From Orbilia blumenaviensis (taxonomy: Eukaryota; Ascomycota; Orbiliomycetes; Orbiliales; Orbiliaceae): a stretch of 64,000 nucleotides of DNA. The notes beneath the pieces were generated by a model. The model was given only the letters and a program-made list of their open reading frames with translations. It ran no database searches and was not told the origin of the DNA. The stretch is taken from contig JAVHNS010000014.1 of assembly GCA_036872755.1 (NCBI GenBank), positions 124,001 to 188,000 of the forward strand, given 5' to 3'. Of the stretch, positions 47,414 through 58,594 are shown one piece after another (the first letter of the stretch is position 1; each line of letters opens with the position of its first letter). The position numbers and the translations under genes are program-made.

Positions 47414-48088
47414 ATGGCAGACTTCACCGTCGACGGCATTGTCTTAGTGCCAGCGCGATATACGGACCCAAACTACCAAGGCGGAGCCGAACAATGTGGC
47501 CAGAATAAATGGTGTCTCAACGCCCCCAGCCTAACGATCAAAATGTGTGGAACATGGCTGGGCCAGAGCGATTACTGCTGCTGGGCTATTGTTCATAATA
47601 CAACGAATAGCATTTTGCAACCGTGCGACCATATCCCCGAGCTCCAGGGGGAAACATATGACACGGTCGGCACGGCGGCCAAGAATGCTACTTCAGAGTG
47701 TCCGAAGGGTACCAGATTGCTCACTGAATACGACGATAGAACGTTAGCATGCTGTTCGAGGGAGACCACCAATGCCCTAACGTATAATGTCCCTACGGAT
47801 GACTTTTATGAATATGCATTCGAGGGATATAGATGCGGAAAGTTTACTATTACAGAGATTGTGCCAGAGCAAGCAGCGGGGCAGAATGGAGGTGGGAACG
47901 GAGATACTAGCGGCTCACCGACCTCTCAGGCGCCCGGGTTCAGTAGCACTTCTGGCAGTACCGGTGGGTCCGCAAGCGGGCAGTCAAAGCCAAATTCTGG
48001 GTCCAGAATGTGGTCATCATCATCAAAAATAGCATCTTTAGTTATCGGGTCAACAATCATGGCGGTGGTTCTGGGTGCACAACTGTAA
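47414..48088 (+). CDS. Unrecognised Cys-rich protein with hydrophobic C-terminus, 224 aa
   Basis: A single open frame from ATG 47414 (AAAATGG context). About 150 residues contain roughly a dozen cysteines (QCGQNKWCLN, MCGTWLGQSDYCCW, ACCSRE, YRCGKF) and an N-glycosylation-like NTTNS. Then comes a Gly/Ser/Gln-rich linker and a hydrophobic tail (IASLVIGSTIMAVVLGAQL), which could be a membrane helix or GPI-attachment signal. The Cys content and tail suggest an extracellular or cell-surface protein, yet no N-terminal signal peptide is present, so a 5' exon may be missing or the start may lie elsewhere. I do not recognise the family. Confidence 0.72.
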   Translation: MADFTVDGIVLVPARYTDPNYQGGAEQCGQNKWCLNAPSLTIKMCGTWLGQSDYCCWAIVHNTTNSILQPCDHIPELQGETYDTVGTAAKNATSECPKGTRLLTEYDDRTLACCSRETTNALTYNVPTDDFYEYAFEGYRCGKFTITEIVPEQAAGQNGGGNGDTSGSPTSQAPGFSSTSGSTGGSASGQSKPNSGSRMWSSSSKIASLVIGSTIMAVVLGAQL

Positions 48089-49400
48089 CGCTTCGACTTC
48101 ACAATTCACGAATCACCGTGTTGGCCATGGTGCCACATCAGCTTCAAATCGGAACTCCAACCTCCCATTGTTATTTTCCTTCCCTCTTTTTCATTCTTGT
48201 ATATTACCAGCGTATTCTATATTAATAAAGCACCGTCATTTTATGTGCTACCCCAAAATAAAACCTCAATCAGTGAGGCCCGTCGGTCACACATGGGTGA
48301 AAAGCCAGCTATGATATCAATTGTGTTGGAATGTGGTACCTGCCGCCATCCTCCCGAATTCAAGGGCGCCAGGCCCAACGTTACACCGTACTTGTGACTA
48401 CTCCTTGCGTAAAGACTGCATGGGATCAAGATAGATTCGGCTAGCGGCAGTCGGAAGGCACGGCAAAAGCCCATCGATGACGACATCGACCCTCTCGCTC
48501 AAGCTCTGCGTATTGCACCTCTGATCACAGATATGCAGATATCTGCAGATTCGTTTTCCGTTCTGTGATTGTAAGCTGCGCTGCCGGCATACCATGGTAG
48601 TTAGAACTAAGTTGAAAGTTTGTCCGGTCTATGAATTCATCGCGCATCGGCAGCCCTGAGCTGAACTTGCTATATATCTATAGCTAGTACCTATACACCC
48701 TTGATCACTAACGAATTACTGAGGTGAGCTACGTAAGTGCTTACTTGAGGATCAAATCTACCTACCACGTGCCTACCTAGGTACTTAGGTACATGTAAAT
48801 CCTTAGCTTACTGACGTCTAGTTAGCTTAGTTTAGCAATGCATGCAAAAAACTACATGGATAGGTATCTTTGATATCGATTCGCAATAGCCAATCGCCAA
48901 GGGTCGGATAGCTACCTAGGGAGCTAGCCCAGTTTACCTGCCGGAGAAAGAGCTTGAGAGGGGCAAGCTTATACTTTATTTTGATTAGATTACCTTGGTA
49001 GGTTTCCAAGATGGGACGAAGCGGCTGAAAGTGTGCGAGCTGAATTAGCTCACGATCATGGGACTACGAAGTTTATAAGGCCAAGTTAGTCCTAGGCTCT
49101 TGCTGAGTAGTTATCTATCCTGAACCCCAGTTAAGCGTTGAATTACATTCAGCCTCCCGACTTGATCGAGATTAATTTCTACAAAAGGATCCACCAAACC
49201 CCTTCATCGCCATCGCCATAATCATCAAAAGTCAACAGTGCCATCAAATAAGCAAGACTTTGAGTCTACAGTTGAATACAGTCTATTCCTTTGATTCATG
49301 AATTACATCAGCAGCCTATCCGAAGCTAATTAATCAAGCACCGATCCCACCAAAGGCTCCATGTCCGTTTGAATAAAATACACAGGGTCACACGAACAAT
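48089..49400. other. Intergenic region with TAGGTA words
   Basis: No gene supported. TACCTA/TAGGTA words cluster at 48758-48795, including CTACCTAGGTACTTAGGTAC. The last 200 bp are C/A-rich leader for the CorA gene. Confidence 0.6.
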
Positions 49401-50984
49401 ATGTCGAATCCTGAGGGAAGCCCTCCCGGCCCTACCAACGTCGCACAGGCAGAAGTCCCGGGCCTCGTATTGGATGCGGATGCAGGCCCCGCATCCCCAC
49501 CTCCTGCAGTCCACGCCAGTGGCGCTATCCCTAACGCAGGTCCATCGGGCACACCGATCCTGGACTCCGTTAGTTCTCAAATCAAAGGGCGGATTCTACC
49601 GGCATCTAGACCGTCTAAGATCCATCTAGGCGCTCGAAGGAAGCCAACCGCTCACAGAACAAGCTACTCCTGGGAAGTCGCTGAGCGGAGCGCCTATCAC
49701 GAATACGTTCACAATCTCGTCCTAGCCGGATGGGACAACCTCAAAAGTTTGGATGATTACATGGAAAAGGATATCCAGGACACAAATCTAGCAGTCTCAG
49801 TCATCGATATCAAGTCCGATCACCAACCGGAACGGGTCCAAGACTTGTGTTCCCTAGCAGAGGTCGACACGTTCCTCCAAAAAGATGTCAGAGGGGAAGC
49901 CAAGGTTCGAATTTATCTTGTCGAACATGGCGGCTCCATCCAAAGCAGCATGATCGATTGCTTAGGGCAGCATCTTCAGATGGACCCAAGATTCTTTGCT
50001 TCCAACCTATTCGGTCCCTACTTGGTCATCGCGCCGGCAGACAGGCATAGAGCTCCATTCTCAGGCTTGGGTTTCACAGTCCTCAGGCCGACCCGGTCGC
50101 GAATCACGGAAACCAAGTTCTTTCGGGTCTCCATCTATGTTAAGAATGATCTCGATGGAAAAGGATGGTGCGGCGTAATCCCCTTCAACTCGCACGCCAA
50201 ATTACAACTATCTCCTCGAACACTCTGTGCCCCTCCTCCATTCGGCCATCCCATACCTGGTTTATCCTCGCGATCAATTCCTACCGTCTCCAAAGTATCC
50301 CCCTTCAACCAACCCCGGTCTTTGCGTGAACTGTACATAGATGCCCTCAGTCTCGCAGATCTCACCGAAGCAGCCGCTTCCCCTTTCTATGCATTTTGTC
50401 CCCTCCTAAAACTGAACTTCCATTGCTGGAACGAGGTCATCAACACCATTCGCACCGAAGACCGTCGCCTATCTGACATTTCCGAGGCATCTCTTGGTCA
50501 TGTTGAGGAGATCCAACATACTCTAGCCATGATTGAACGCTACGGCACTTCAGGCTGGCAGGACCTATCTTCAACATCTACAAACCCTCTTTCACAAACA
50601 GTTCAGAACACCCAAGCCGAACTGGTAGAAGACTTCAAGCACCTTCTTAACCAAACTGATCTATTATGGGAAGAACGTCGCAATATGGCCTCAATTCGTG
50701 ATCGCCAGCGACAAGCCCGCTGGAGCACCCTCACTAACAGTTTCACCTTTATTTTCGTCCCCATCTCATTAATCTCTAGCATCTATGGTATGAATGTGAC
50801 AGAAATCAGCGGGTCAGGCGAAAATCCCAAAATCTGGCAATTCTTTGTCGCATGCGTCGGGCTGAACGTCGTGATACTATTATTGATGGCCGCAAGCCAC
50901 TGGGTTGGTGAGATGCGAAAGTATAGAAGGCTGGTCGGCGTTAAAGAGGCGTGGGCGTTCGCAACAAATATGGACGGGCGCTAA
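49401..50984 (+). CDS. CorA-like Mg2+/divalent metal transporter, 527 aa
   Basis: An uninterrupted frame from ATG 49401. The C-terminal part has the CorA layout: a long helical region (about 370-435), then TM1 (TNSFTFIFVPISLISSIY) ending in the YGMN signature (GMN at 463-465), a short loop, and TM2 (FFVACVGLNVVILLLMAAS). The N-terminal ~90 residues are Pro/Ala-rich and disordered. The central domain is divergent, as is usual for the many fungal CorA-like paralogues. Family role: pentameric channel for Mg2+ or other divalent cations, in the plasma membrane or an internal membrane. The exact ion cannot be told from sequence. Confidence 0.92.
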   Translation: MSNPEGSPPGPTNVAQAEVPGLVLDADAGPASPPPAVHASGAIPNAGPSGTPILDSVSSQIKGRILPASRPSKIHLGARRKPTAHRTSYSWEVAERSAYHEYVHNLVLAGWDNLKSLDDYMEKDIQDTNLAVSVIDIKSDHQPERVQDLCSLAEVDTFLQKDVRGEAKVRIYLVEHGGSIQSSMIDCLGQHLQMDPRFFASNLFGPYLVIAPADRHRAPFSGLGFTVLRPTRSRITETKFFRVSIYVKNDLDGKGWCGVIPFNSHAKLQLSPRTLCAPPPFGHPIPGLSSRSIPTVSKVSPFNQPRSLRELYIDALSLADLTEAAASPFYAFCPLLKLNFHCWNEVINTIRTEDRRLSDISEASLGHVEEIQHTLAMIERYGTSGWQDLSSTSTNPLSQTVQNTQAELVEDFKHLLNQTDLLWEERRNMASIRDRQRQARWSTLTNSFTFIFVPISLISSIYGMNVTEISGSGENPKIWQFFVACVGLNVVILLLMAASHWVGEMRKYRRLVGVKEAWAFATNMDGR

Positions 50985-51854
50985 AAAAACTTGTATCGAC
51001 GTTCGCCACGAGGGAAGACTCATGCATCAGGATCAGGAAATACGTTCATCCCAAGAAACCCGCTAGTCCGAAAGCATATTCGCAACTGAGCGACTAACCA
51101 CCTACTGTGGGGAAACTATTGTATGCATACAACAAGCTATGCGTCGACCGTCGACGCAGGACCCAAAATAGGTTTCCCACAATCGGAATTTTTAGAAACC
51201 CAGGAGAAATTCAGCCAACCTTGACACCCAAAACATCACTCCATCACGCAAATCCATGCATCCCCCAGCGGAAACAAGGAACCAAAAAGCTAAGTTATCG
51301 GCTAAACTACCTTATGTTTAGCGAAACGAAGAGCGAACCCTAGATCTAGATCCGCTTCGGCTGGAAAGCTATCGTTTCGTCTGCAGGCAGCTAGTGAAAA
51401 CACAACCCTCCGTCTACAAGCGGTACGGCACCTCGGATAGCCCTTCTAAATATCGACCATTGCATCAGGAGCCGGTCTTAACGATTTTATTCCATGGTTT
51501 TATGTCGACAGGAACAGCGGATTAAAAGGGCTGGTCTTTGTCCCCAGTTATACCATCTTCTCTTCTTGTAAATTAATTCAAGGTTCCTGTTCGTTTGAAG
51601 CATATCATCCGGCGTCCCTTTTTGCATCTGATCCTGCAGTAGCTCGGATCACTATCACAATCACAAGACCCTATATGATACCCACATTATAACGGAGTTC
51701 CCACTTTGCCCTCAACACATAGAACGCGGGGTATACCTTTAAATTCCACCCCTGAAGAAGCCTGTACATACAAGGTTGGGGATCTAGTCGATATCCTACT
51801 ATCAACCACAGCTACATACCAAGGACACAAGACCTCTTCTTGACCACCGGCACC
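50985..51854. other. Intergenic region, no gene seen
   Basis: Short frames only. C/A-rich sequence near 51780-51854 is the probable leader of the next gene. Confidence 0.6.
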
Positions 51855-52603
51855 ATGCCTCCTCCAGCAGGTAAGACCATACGATTTTATAGCGTACGCC
51901 ACAGCTCAAACACTAACAGAATATGAATCAAGGCCTCCATACCTCTTTCGCAGTAATTCTCCACAACCACACTAGCCGCATAATGCGTCGCTATCGCTAC
52001 GATGTCCGCGGTGGAATCTCAGTTCCTCCAGAGATAATAAACCCCCCCAAGGACATTTCCGGCAAGTCGCCAGGAACCGTATTAGTCACCTCCGACAACA
52101 AAGAAGACAGCACGGACTCCGATGACGACTTGGACTTTTTAAAAGTTGGCCCCAAGGCGAAATTGGTCTATCACTGGAACGACGAGGATGGAACTTATAA
52201 GGTCGAAATGAATTATAATGAAAAAGATGGGTTCAATGCCGACTTGAGTGGGCCGGATGCGAGAAAGTTTAAGATCAGGGTGAATCAGACTGGGGCAGAA
52301 CATACACATCTTGAACGGAATGATACACACCCCACAAAGCCGATGCATCATAGATCACAAAGCAATGGGAGCAGCCACGATAACAAGGCCGGAAACAGGA
52401 GCAGTAGATCATTCGGCAAGAACGGAGTTAAATTCGGAAAGGCACTGACAGACAGGTTCAAGGGGCCAGATACCAGTAAAGCCAGTGGGGTAGCCTTTCT
52501 ATCGGTAACAGTGGAGAGGACAAGTGAAGAGGATCTAAGACGGCTGCAAGCTGAAGACGAAGACAAACTGGAGGGCTTTCCAACAGTTATAGAAGTCGAT
52601 TAA
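51855..52603 (+). CDS. Hypothetical protein, 228 aa, with 16-nt first exon
   Basis: Exon 1 (51855-51870, ATGCCTCCTCCAGCAG) is followed by a 62-bp intron with donor GTAAGA, branch CACTAAC and acceptor ATCAAG ending at 51932. Exon 2 is 51933-52603. This restores the frame as MPPPAG-LHTSFAVILHNH. The acceptor at 51919 would break the frame. The protein is hydrophilic, with an acidic Asp/Ser patch (STDSDDDLD, near residue 80), a strand-rich YHWNDEDGTYKVEMNY segment, a Ser/His/Asn-rich low-complexity middle and a KFGKALTDRFKG region. No signal peptide or known domain. The start could also be the in-frame ATG at 51923 if the first exon is wrong. Confidence 0.68.
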
Positions 52604-52952
52604 CGGCTTCTTTGGCATCTCCCCCCTGTTTGATAGCATGCGCATCCGCGCATCGGTCTTGTATATGATGTTATTGGGTTTCCTTTTATTATACGCATAC
52701 GGTTTGGGTTCAGATATCCATTTACTTTCGCTGGGATTTTCTTTTGAGCTTCGCATTTACCCATAGTATGTCTTTCGTTTACGAGTTCACGCACGGTATC
52801 ATAGCTAGTTACTATAGTCTTTACTCTTTAATCCATGAATACAGGGACTGTTAATCCCGGCTCCGATAAAAGTACAAACTTAACACAGAAACCAATAACA
52901 GGCACACTCCAAACCATATCGTGGATTTCGGGGGCTACTACTGCGCAATTCA
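52604..52952. other. Short spacer between convergent genes
   Basis: 3' regions of the two flanking genes. Nothing else seen. Confidence 0.6.
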
Positions 52953-54128
52953 TCACTTCATGAAAAAGTCAACTGATCCGGGCGCATTAATCGCCCAATA
53001 AGTCGCCAGATCCCAATAAAACGCATAAGCATGATTCCACCACTTTCCTGCTTTGGGATCACACTTTAAACACCTGATCATGCCCTGACACTCAAACAGC
53101 TGCAACATCAACCAAAACGGCGCGATTTGAACAAATCTTCTCGGCCTTTGCCTCAATGTCATCCCTGGATGTCGGTCTTTCCAGCAGCAAGGAAGCTGTA
53201 TTGGGCGGGTATGAGTGTTCCAGAGCTTGTTCATAAAAATCATTTCGATCGTCCCTGCTGTGGAGCGAAATTCCGCATCATATTTTGGATTTATGGATGT
53301 AGTCTTTGGGGAGATGAGGCCGAGCGATGACATCGACGCTTTTTCTCGGAGGGCACCATGCACGGGTGCCGTCAGAACACTCCGTTCATCACACGGATTC
53401 GGAAGCGCAGAGGTGGTTCCAGTGGGTCCATAGAGCCCCTTCTGCGCAAAGTCGATAAGAACGGAGTATGTTCTGCCGCACTGATAGTTGTTCTCCCGAC
53501 TTAGCGGACAGGAATTTGTCTGTTGGTCTATCCCCTTTTTAGGCTTTTCGTGAGGATCCGATATAGAAGAATTACCCCAATGAATCCAATGTGACACTTT
53601 GAAGAGATCCCTTTCGATATCGAGCAGCATTCCCAGATGGTAGAGATGCCTCTTCCATGGCGTGAAAGGCAGAGAGTCTTTGTTCTTGCGTTCGAACCAG
53701 CAGCCAGGGTAGTCTATCGGAAAGTATTTTCCAAATTCTCTATCGTAGCGAAAAGAATTCCTTCCAACTTTCTCGGCAATTATATCTGGGGAACTTATGT
53801 ATGCCGTATAGAAGTCCCAAGAAACAGAGAGAAGACTTTGAAGGTCTGTAAAATTTAGGAGTTCAAGAATTCGAAGGCGGACCCTGATAGGGAACTTTTC
53901 GGCTTGGATGACGGTTGGTATAGTCCGAGTACTTCTATCGTAGCTTTGCCTTCGGATGCCCGTCAGCGATACTAGCGATGGCCGCTTGAGATAATTTGGT
54001 TTTAGTGCAGGACCAGACGTAGACGATCTAAGAGGGCGAGGGCATTGAACTGCAGGTTGCGCGATGACTCGTGGACAGTGCACGCTGTCTTTAGTCCGTT
54101 CTGTGATAATGCTCCGCTTGTAGGTCAT
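52953..54128 (-). CDS. F-box-like domain protein, 391 aa
   Basis: A single minus-strand frame from ATG 54128 to the stop at 52953. Residues about 78-120 (FPIRVRLRILELLNFTDLQSLLSVSWDFYTAYIS) resemble an F-box: a leading hydrophobic-Pro turn, amphipathic helices and the LxSLxxVxWxF end. The remainder has many Trp and Cys and no recognised repeat. If it is an F-box protein, it would recruit substrates to an SCF ubiquitin ligase through Skp1. The match is by eye and is weaker than for the enzymes in this window. No signal peptide. Convergent with the preceding hypothetical gene. Confidence 0.72.
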   Translation of the reverse strand: MTYKRSIITERTKDSVHCPRVIAQPAVQCPRPLRSSTSGPALKPNYLKRPSLVSLTGIRRQSYDRSTRTIPTVIQAEKFPIRVRLRILELLNFTDLQSLLSVSWDFYTAYISSPDIIAEKVGRNSFRYDREFGKYFPIDYPGCWFERKNKDSLPFTPWKRHLYHLGMLLDIERDLFKVSHWIHWGNSSISDPHEKPKKGIDQQTNSCPLSRENNYQCGRTYSVLIDFAQKGLYGPTGTTSALPNPCDERSVLTAPVHGALREKASMSSLGLISPKTTSINPKYDAEFRSTAGTIEMIFMNKLWNTHTRPIQLPCCWKDRHPGMTLRQRPRRFVQIAPFWLMLQLFECQGMIRCLKCDPKAGKWWNHAYAFYWDLATYWAINAPGSVDFFMK

Positions 54129-55806
54129 TCTGGATACTTAATTTTGCGGTGCTCTGCTTTCACTTATGTTATATCCGAATTTCGAAGTTTGATCGATTAA
54201 GCTACCATGGGTTTAATTACTATAAGTACTTAGGTGGTAACGTGGGACCAGAGGAAGTATATGCGAGAGAAAGCACTAGAGATAATAATATTTCGGTGGG
54301 AGAATTTGATACGTGACAAATATTTTCGGCCGCATTACCGCGAGTCTTGACCCTGTTATGTGCATTTTTCACGGATATACCGTCGACCGTCGAATGTCTA
54401 TCAGAGCAGCGCAGCGCGAGAGCGGCAACGCACAAAATACCACGATCAGGTAGTGTGCAGTTGTTAAACGCAATGAGACAAGTCGGAAACCTATTCATAA
54501 TATTTACCAGTAGACATGATAGGAATCAATTCTACACCATCAATGTCATGAGCCCCACTGAGCAAATTGCTAGAATATGAGCTGCAGAACTAGCATGTGA
54601 ATATCATAATCATGCATATCAGTAAACCTTCGAAGGATATTCTAGAACATCCAATCGCACCGATCTCAGCCATATGTATAAAGACTCGCCTTGCCGATAC
54701 TAGCTAGCCACCCAAAGTACGGGTCACCTGAAGAGGCTCTATGAGGCCAGACGCCACCCAAAGATAGCCATTTAGTTCTTGTCCCAGGTCGATTGTGAGT
54801 GACAGGCCGCGACCATGGTTCCTATCAAATCTAACGCTAGTGTGACGATGCCAATAAAAATTATTGCTGTTATCTTGAGTAATAATATTCGCCGAACTGT
54901 GGCAAAGAATATGAATCTTGTAGATCTAGGGTTTCCGCCAGGCCCCGGGTCGCTCTGATCGACTGGGCGCATGCCGTGTGACAAGCTTAAATATGTATGT
55001 GGAACATCTGTTCAAGTTGCTCTGAAACCCATTGATCCACAGATGGTACCTAAGCTATGGTAATAACAAAATACCCACCAAACGATGTAATCCCATTGCC
55101 TAGCCGATCGATCAACTTGGTATTTCCTCGGAGTCTTCGGAGTCTGTTCGCATTTGCCCCATCCCGCCCACTATTACCAAACTCCATGACACTATCGACG
55201 ACAACACATAAAATACCACACACCTCAATCGGTTAATCCTTCCACTAGCATCAGGAACATACCACCCTTCCATGAAAACAATTTCCATACCCCGGATTTG
55301 CAACTAGTGCCCTCGCCTACCGGCATCTTTGCGAAAGGGGATCATAAGATCATCCCGTCAAGAAGTTGTTTTAGTGTGGGAACAAGAACACCTCCGGATC
55401 CGTGTACACACACTCACAATGATTCGATCGCGCCCAGGCGCCTTAGCCCCCCGTTTGCCCCATATGTGAACATGTGGTGACAATGCGCAGATATGCGAAC
55501 GGTCTTTTTCCCCCGCTGAATTGCCGCTCCATGGTGTTTGGTACAAAAGCCTATTTCTTGCGTCATGGCCATTGAACAGCTGCATGTCTTTTTAGAAAAT
55601 ATGGTCAGGCGGTCAAACTCGGTGGTGGTCTACTGTTGACATGATTAGAGTTTTCGGGATGATATAAAAGTCTCTCTGTCTGCTATTCGCAGGAGAGGGA
55701 ACTATTAATTCGTCCATCAAAGACAACAGTTAACGAGTCACATATATACCGTCACCAGAAACTGTTATAGCTATACCCCAAACGTACGAAACATAATACC
55801 GTCAAG
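54129..55806. other. Intergenic region, no supported gene
   Basis: Divergent spacer. Short frames only. A TAAGTACTTAGGTGG word occurs at about 54223-54237. The final 150 bp carry a clear TATA box and leader for the next small gene. Confidence 0.6.
55663..55670 (+). promoter_or_regulatory. TATA box of small gene at 55807
   Basis: TATAAAAG lies 144 bp upstream of ATG 55807, the same spacing as in the metallothionein gene, followed by a TCTCTCTGTCTG pyrimidine tract. Confidence 0.6.
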
Positions 55807-56088
55807 ATGGTCAATAATTCCTCGAAGTCCTCGAAAGTAACCTCAGCAATCCGCGAGACCTTAGGCGGAGGCTCCTCGCTTTCACCACAAGTAGAGCCTA
55901 CAAACCTGTCGCAGTCAAGTGGTAGAATCCTCGGTGACGATCTCACTCGTCAGGAAGACATCCGTGACGGCACCCGTACCCCCTTAGCATGGAAGGAGGC
56001 CAAGCGAGCTGCGGATAGCAAGATCATCACTGAAATGTCAGTTTTTACCATGGTGCAACACCGCAGTCATAATCGGCGAATGTGCTAA
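55807..56088 (+). CDS. Small hypothetical hydrophilic protein, 93 aa
   Basis: The ATG in AAGATGG context follows a strong TATA box by 144 bp. Codon choice in the first 75 codons (CTC, GAC, GCC, CGT) is like that of the real genes nearby. The protein is Ser/Gly-rich at the start, then charged (GDDLTRQEDIRDGTRT, WKEAKRAADSKIITEM). No signal peptide, cysteine pattern or known domain. The last ~18 residues look less protein-like, so an intron near 56040 giving a different end is possible. Coding status rests mostly on the promoter and codon use. Confidence 0.5.
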   Translation: MVNNSSKSSKVTSAIRETLGGGSSLSPQVEPTNLSQSSGRILGDDLTRQEDIRDGTRTPLAWKEAKRAADSKIITEMSVFTMVQHRSHNRRMC

Positions 56089-56441
56089 CAGTCTAAGAAA
56101 TAGGCCCCAATTCAAAAAATGAACCTTCAATGACAAGAAATATACTGTCAACCCTCAAAAGTTTTCTACCGACAAAAGTTTTGTTTTTACGTAATGAGTT
56201 CAGGATGGCGGGAGTCTAGTAGGGATGGTTGCTTTAATTGGTGCTTGATAAAGTTTTTCAATCTTGGGTTAATTATGCGACGTCTTTCAAAGTTTCTAAA
56301 AGTCACTTCTACAACGCTATCACTACATTACTACACGACAACAATATATCAAAAGGCTTCAGGTACTTATTCACCAAGCCAAAATACATGACAAAAGTTT
56401 CTCCCACTAAACATATAAACTCCCTTAAGTACATATGAAAC
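56089..56441. other. Spacer between convergent genes
   Basis: A/T-rich 3' regions; no gene seen. Confidence 0.6.
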
Positions 56442-57210
56442 TTAGACGAGGAGAAGCCCTACAATTCCTAAAGCCGCCCCTAGAACCGTCAATCCGCCCT
56501 CTCTTGCTGCCGCCGCATTAGGAGTGGTGGTAGCACCTGCTGAAGTTTGCGTTGTTGACCCACTAGTTTTGGTAGATGTCTCAGTAGGTTGAGAGCCACC
56601 AGATGTACTCGTGACCTGAGCATTCAGCACCAACTTCTCATTCGTGAACTCGGCCGTGACTTTCGATCCGTTCTTGCAATTACCGGGTGCTGCAGCGGCT
56701 CCTCCGACGAATTTGACAGCGGCACACTGGATAGAGGGAGTAATTAGTAGATGTCATTGAAGATATGTCAATGCATATTAGACTTTAAAAGTCTTCAGCT
56801 TTATGATCTGAAAGATTCACCTGGAAAAGGAACCCATCAGGCGCGCTAGCCACGATTTGTACAACACCATCTTCTCCCTCCCATGCAGCAGGGCCTGCCA
56901 CAATTGGGTTACAAAAGTCACCAGTGCCCTGCTGCAATATCGCGGGCAATAGATCCACCCAATTCTCGGTATCGTTCAGTAGAGCCGCCCGAAAGAACCA
57001 TGTATCCTCTGGATGTGTAGATGTAACAGAAATGGGAATTCCCGCGATCGGGAAATCGGTTACAGTTTTACGATTTGTAGCATCAAAGCTGCCACAAGGG
57101 TAAACACCTTCATCATCGTCTGAGAAACCAATAGTTGGGGGTGTATTCAAGAGAAAGTGGGAGCTGGCAAACGGAAGAAGCAGCAATCCAAGAGTAGGTG
57201 TCAAGAGCAT
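56442..57210 (-). CDS. GPI-anchored copper protein, X325/BIM1-like (LPMO-fold), 224 aa, two exons
   Basis: Minus-strand exons are 57210-56821 and 56726-56442. The 94-bp intron (GTGAAT...ATCCAG) is phase 0. The signal peptide (1-17) is followed directly by His18 (SS-HFLLNTPPTIGF), so the mature chain starts with the histidine that forms half of a copper site in LPMO-like proteins. The YPCGSFDATNRKTV segment, a second histidine in SVTSTHPEDTWF, and the paired cysteines (FCNP, FLFQCAAVKF, GNCKN) fit the X325/BIM1 family. A Ser/Thr-rich stretch and hydrophobic tail (GLTVLGAALGIVGLLLV) match a GPI signal. Family members bind Cu(II) at the cell surface and lack confirmed polysaccharide oxidation. 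A copper-uptake or wall role is inferred. Confidence 0.88.
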
Positions 57211-57348
57211 TTTGATTGATTAATTATGTGTTGTTTGGAGAGAAATGCAACAAGATGTATGTGCTCTGACGGGAAAAGTAGCCAAGAATGACAAGAAAAG
57301 GACAAGAAACGAGGCGAACGTCATTAAAGTCTGGGCGCGACAGGTCCA

Positions 57349-57355
57349 ATTTATA
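57349..57355 (-). promoter_or_regulatory. TATA box of X325-like gene
   Basis: The minus strand reads TATAAAT 139 bp upstream of the ATG at 57210. Confidence 0.5.
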
Positions 57356-58570
57356 TGTGGGCAAGATCTTGCAAGAAAGCTCCACCTGCATTATTGTTTC
57401 GGTTGCTGATGGGCGAGGGGAACTCATCAACCTGGAAATTTTACGCTAGTTTGCGTATCATAAATTGACATGCTTAGGCACATAGCATATATGTGGCGCG
57501 AAATATGCGCAGTGGGAATGGTCGGTGACGGTCCCTTGCCCATTAGACCTATTACGAAAATATCGAAGTCCATATGCATGTTACAAATCTGGATCTGAAT
57601 TCATGGACTATCGATCCCGGGCTCGTGGAACATCGCCAATGGATCACAGGCATCATCCGGTAGTATCCGTCAGCGTCCTTCTCACTTTCCAAAAATTTTC
57701 TAACAGTCAAGGAGCTCGAGGTTAGGACAAGAAACACAAGACAAAGGCGGAGCAAGTCCCCCCCTCGATTTATTCTCAAATCTGCTCACTTATACGTAAG
57801 ATGTTATAAGTAAGTGCCTTCCGAGTTCCGAATCTCGCGAAGCAATCACGATAACTTGCAAGCACTTGGTGATATCGTCTTCGTTTCATGAATGGGCTCA
57901 TGCTTAGGACCGTGTTGTCGGTGTGGGTTTGATCCAGCAGGGTGGGTCCTCCGCTGTGAGCAGGGCATGGCAAACGGCGTCCGATTGGCTGAAGACTGCC
58001 ACTTTTGCCATAAACGGCCTAGACGAATCCTGCAGGTTGGCCGCTGCGCGGGGTTTTGAGCTGAATTTTCTTTTTCCATATGCAAATTGTTGGTTTTCTC
58101 ACCAGCTCAGCTACAGAGCTCGAAGCCTTTTGAGGAAGAAACGAAACTATCATCGCAGATGTCCACATTAGACGGTGCTGCGCGCTGGCAATGGGACGGC
58201 GGCGTGCATTGAAAAATCCAGGGCATTTGATTGCCACGGCTAGCCAAGATCAGTGGGCATGTGGCCCTCCTGGCTCTAGGCATTCCAGATTTTCAAAGCG
58301 GCCAACTGTTGAAGGGATATTTCAATTCGAAGTTCCTCCTTCCTTTCTTTTTGAATTTGCAGAATTATTCCATGTCGGGAGGCGGATGAAGCGTCAGGGT
58401 AACACGGATCTATCAGCTGCACATGCTACACAATTGCCAGATCGATAGACAGATATATCACGAGTGACGATTCCGTGATATAGTAACATTCTCCTTCCTC
58501 GGCGAACGGCGACCAACAATCAGATTTCAACTTCCTTGGGTTTCCAGCAGGACTAGCATAGCTGGGGTTG

Positions 58571-58594
58571 CACCACCACCACCACCACCACCAC
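58571..58594 (+). repeat. (CAC)8 microsatellite
   Basis: Eight perfect CAC units upstream of the ferric reductase gene. Confidence 0.9.
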
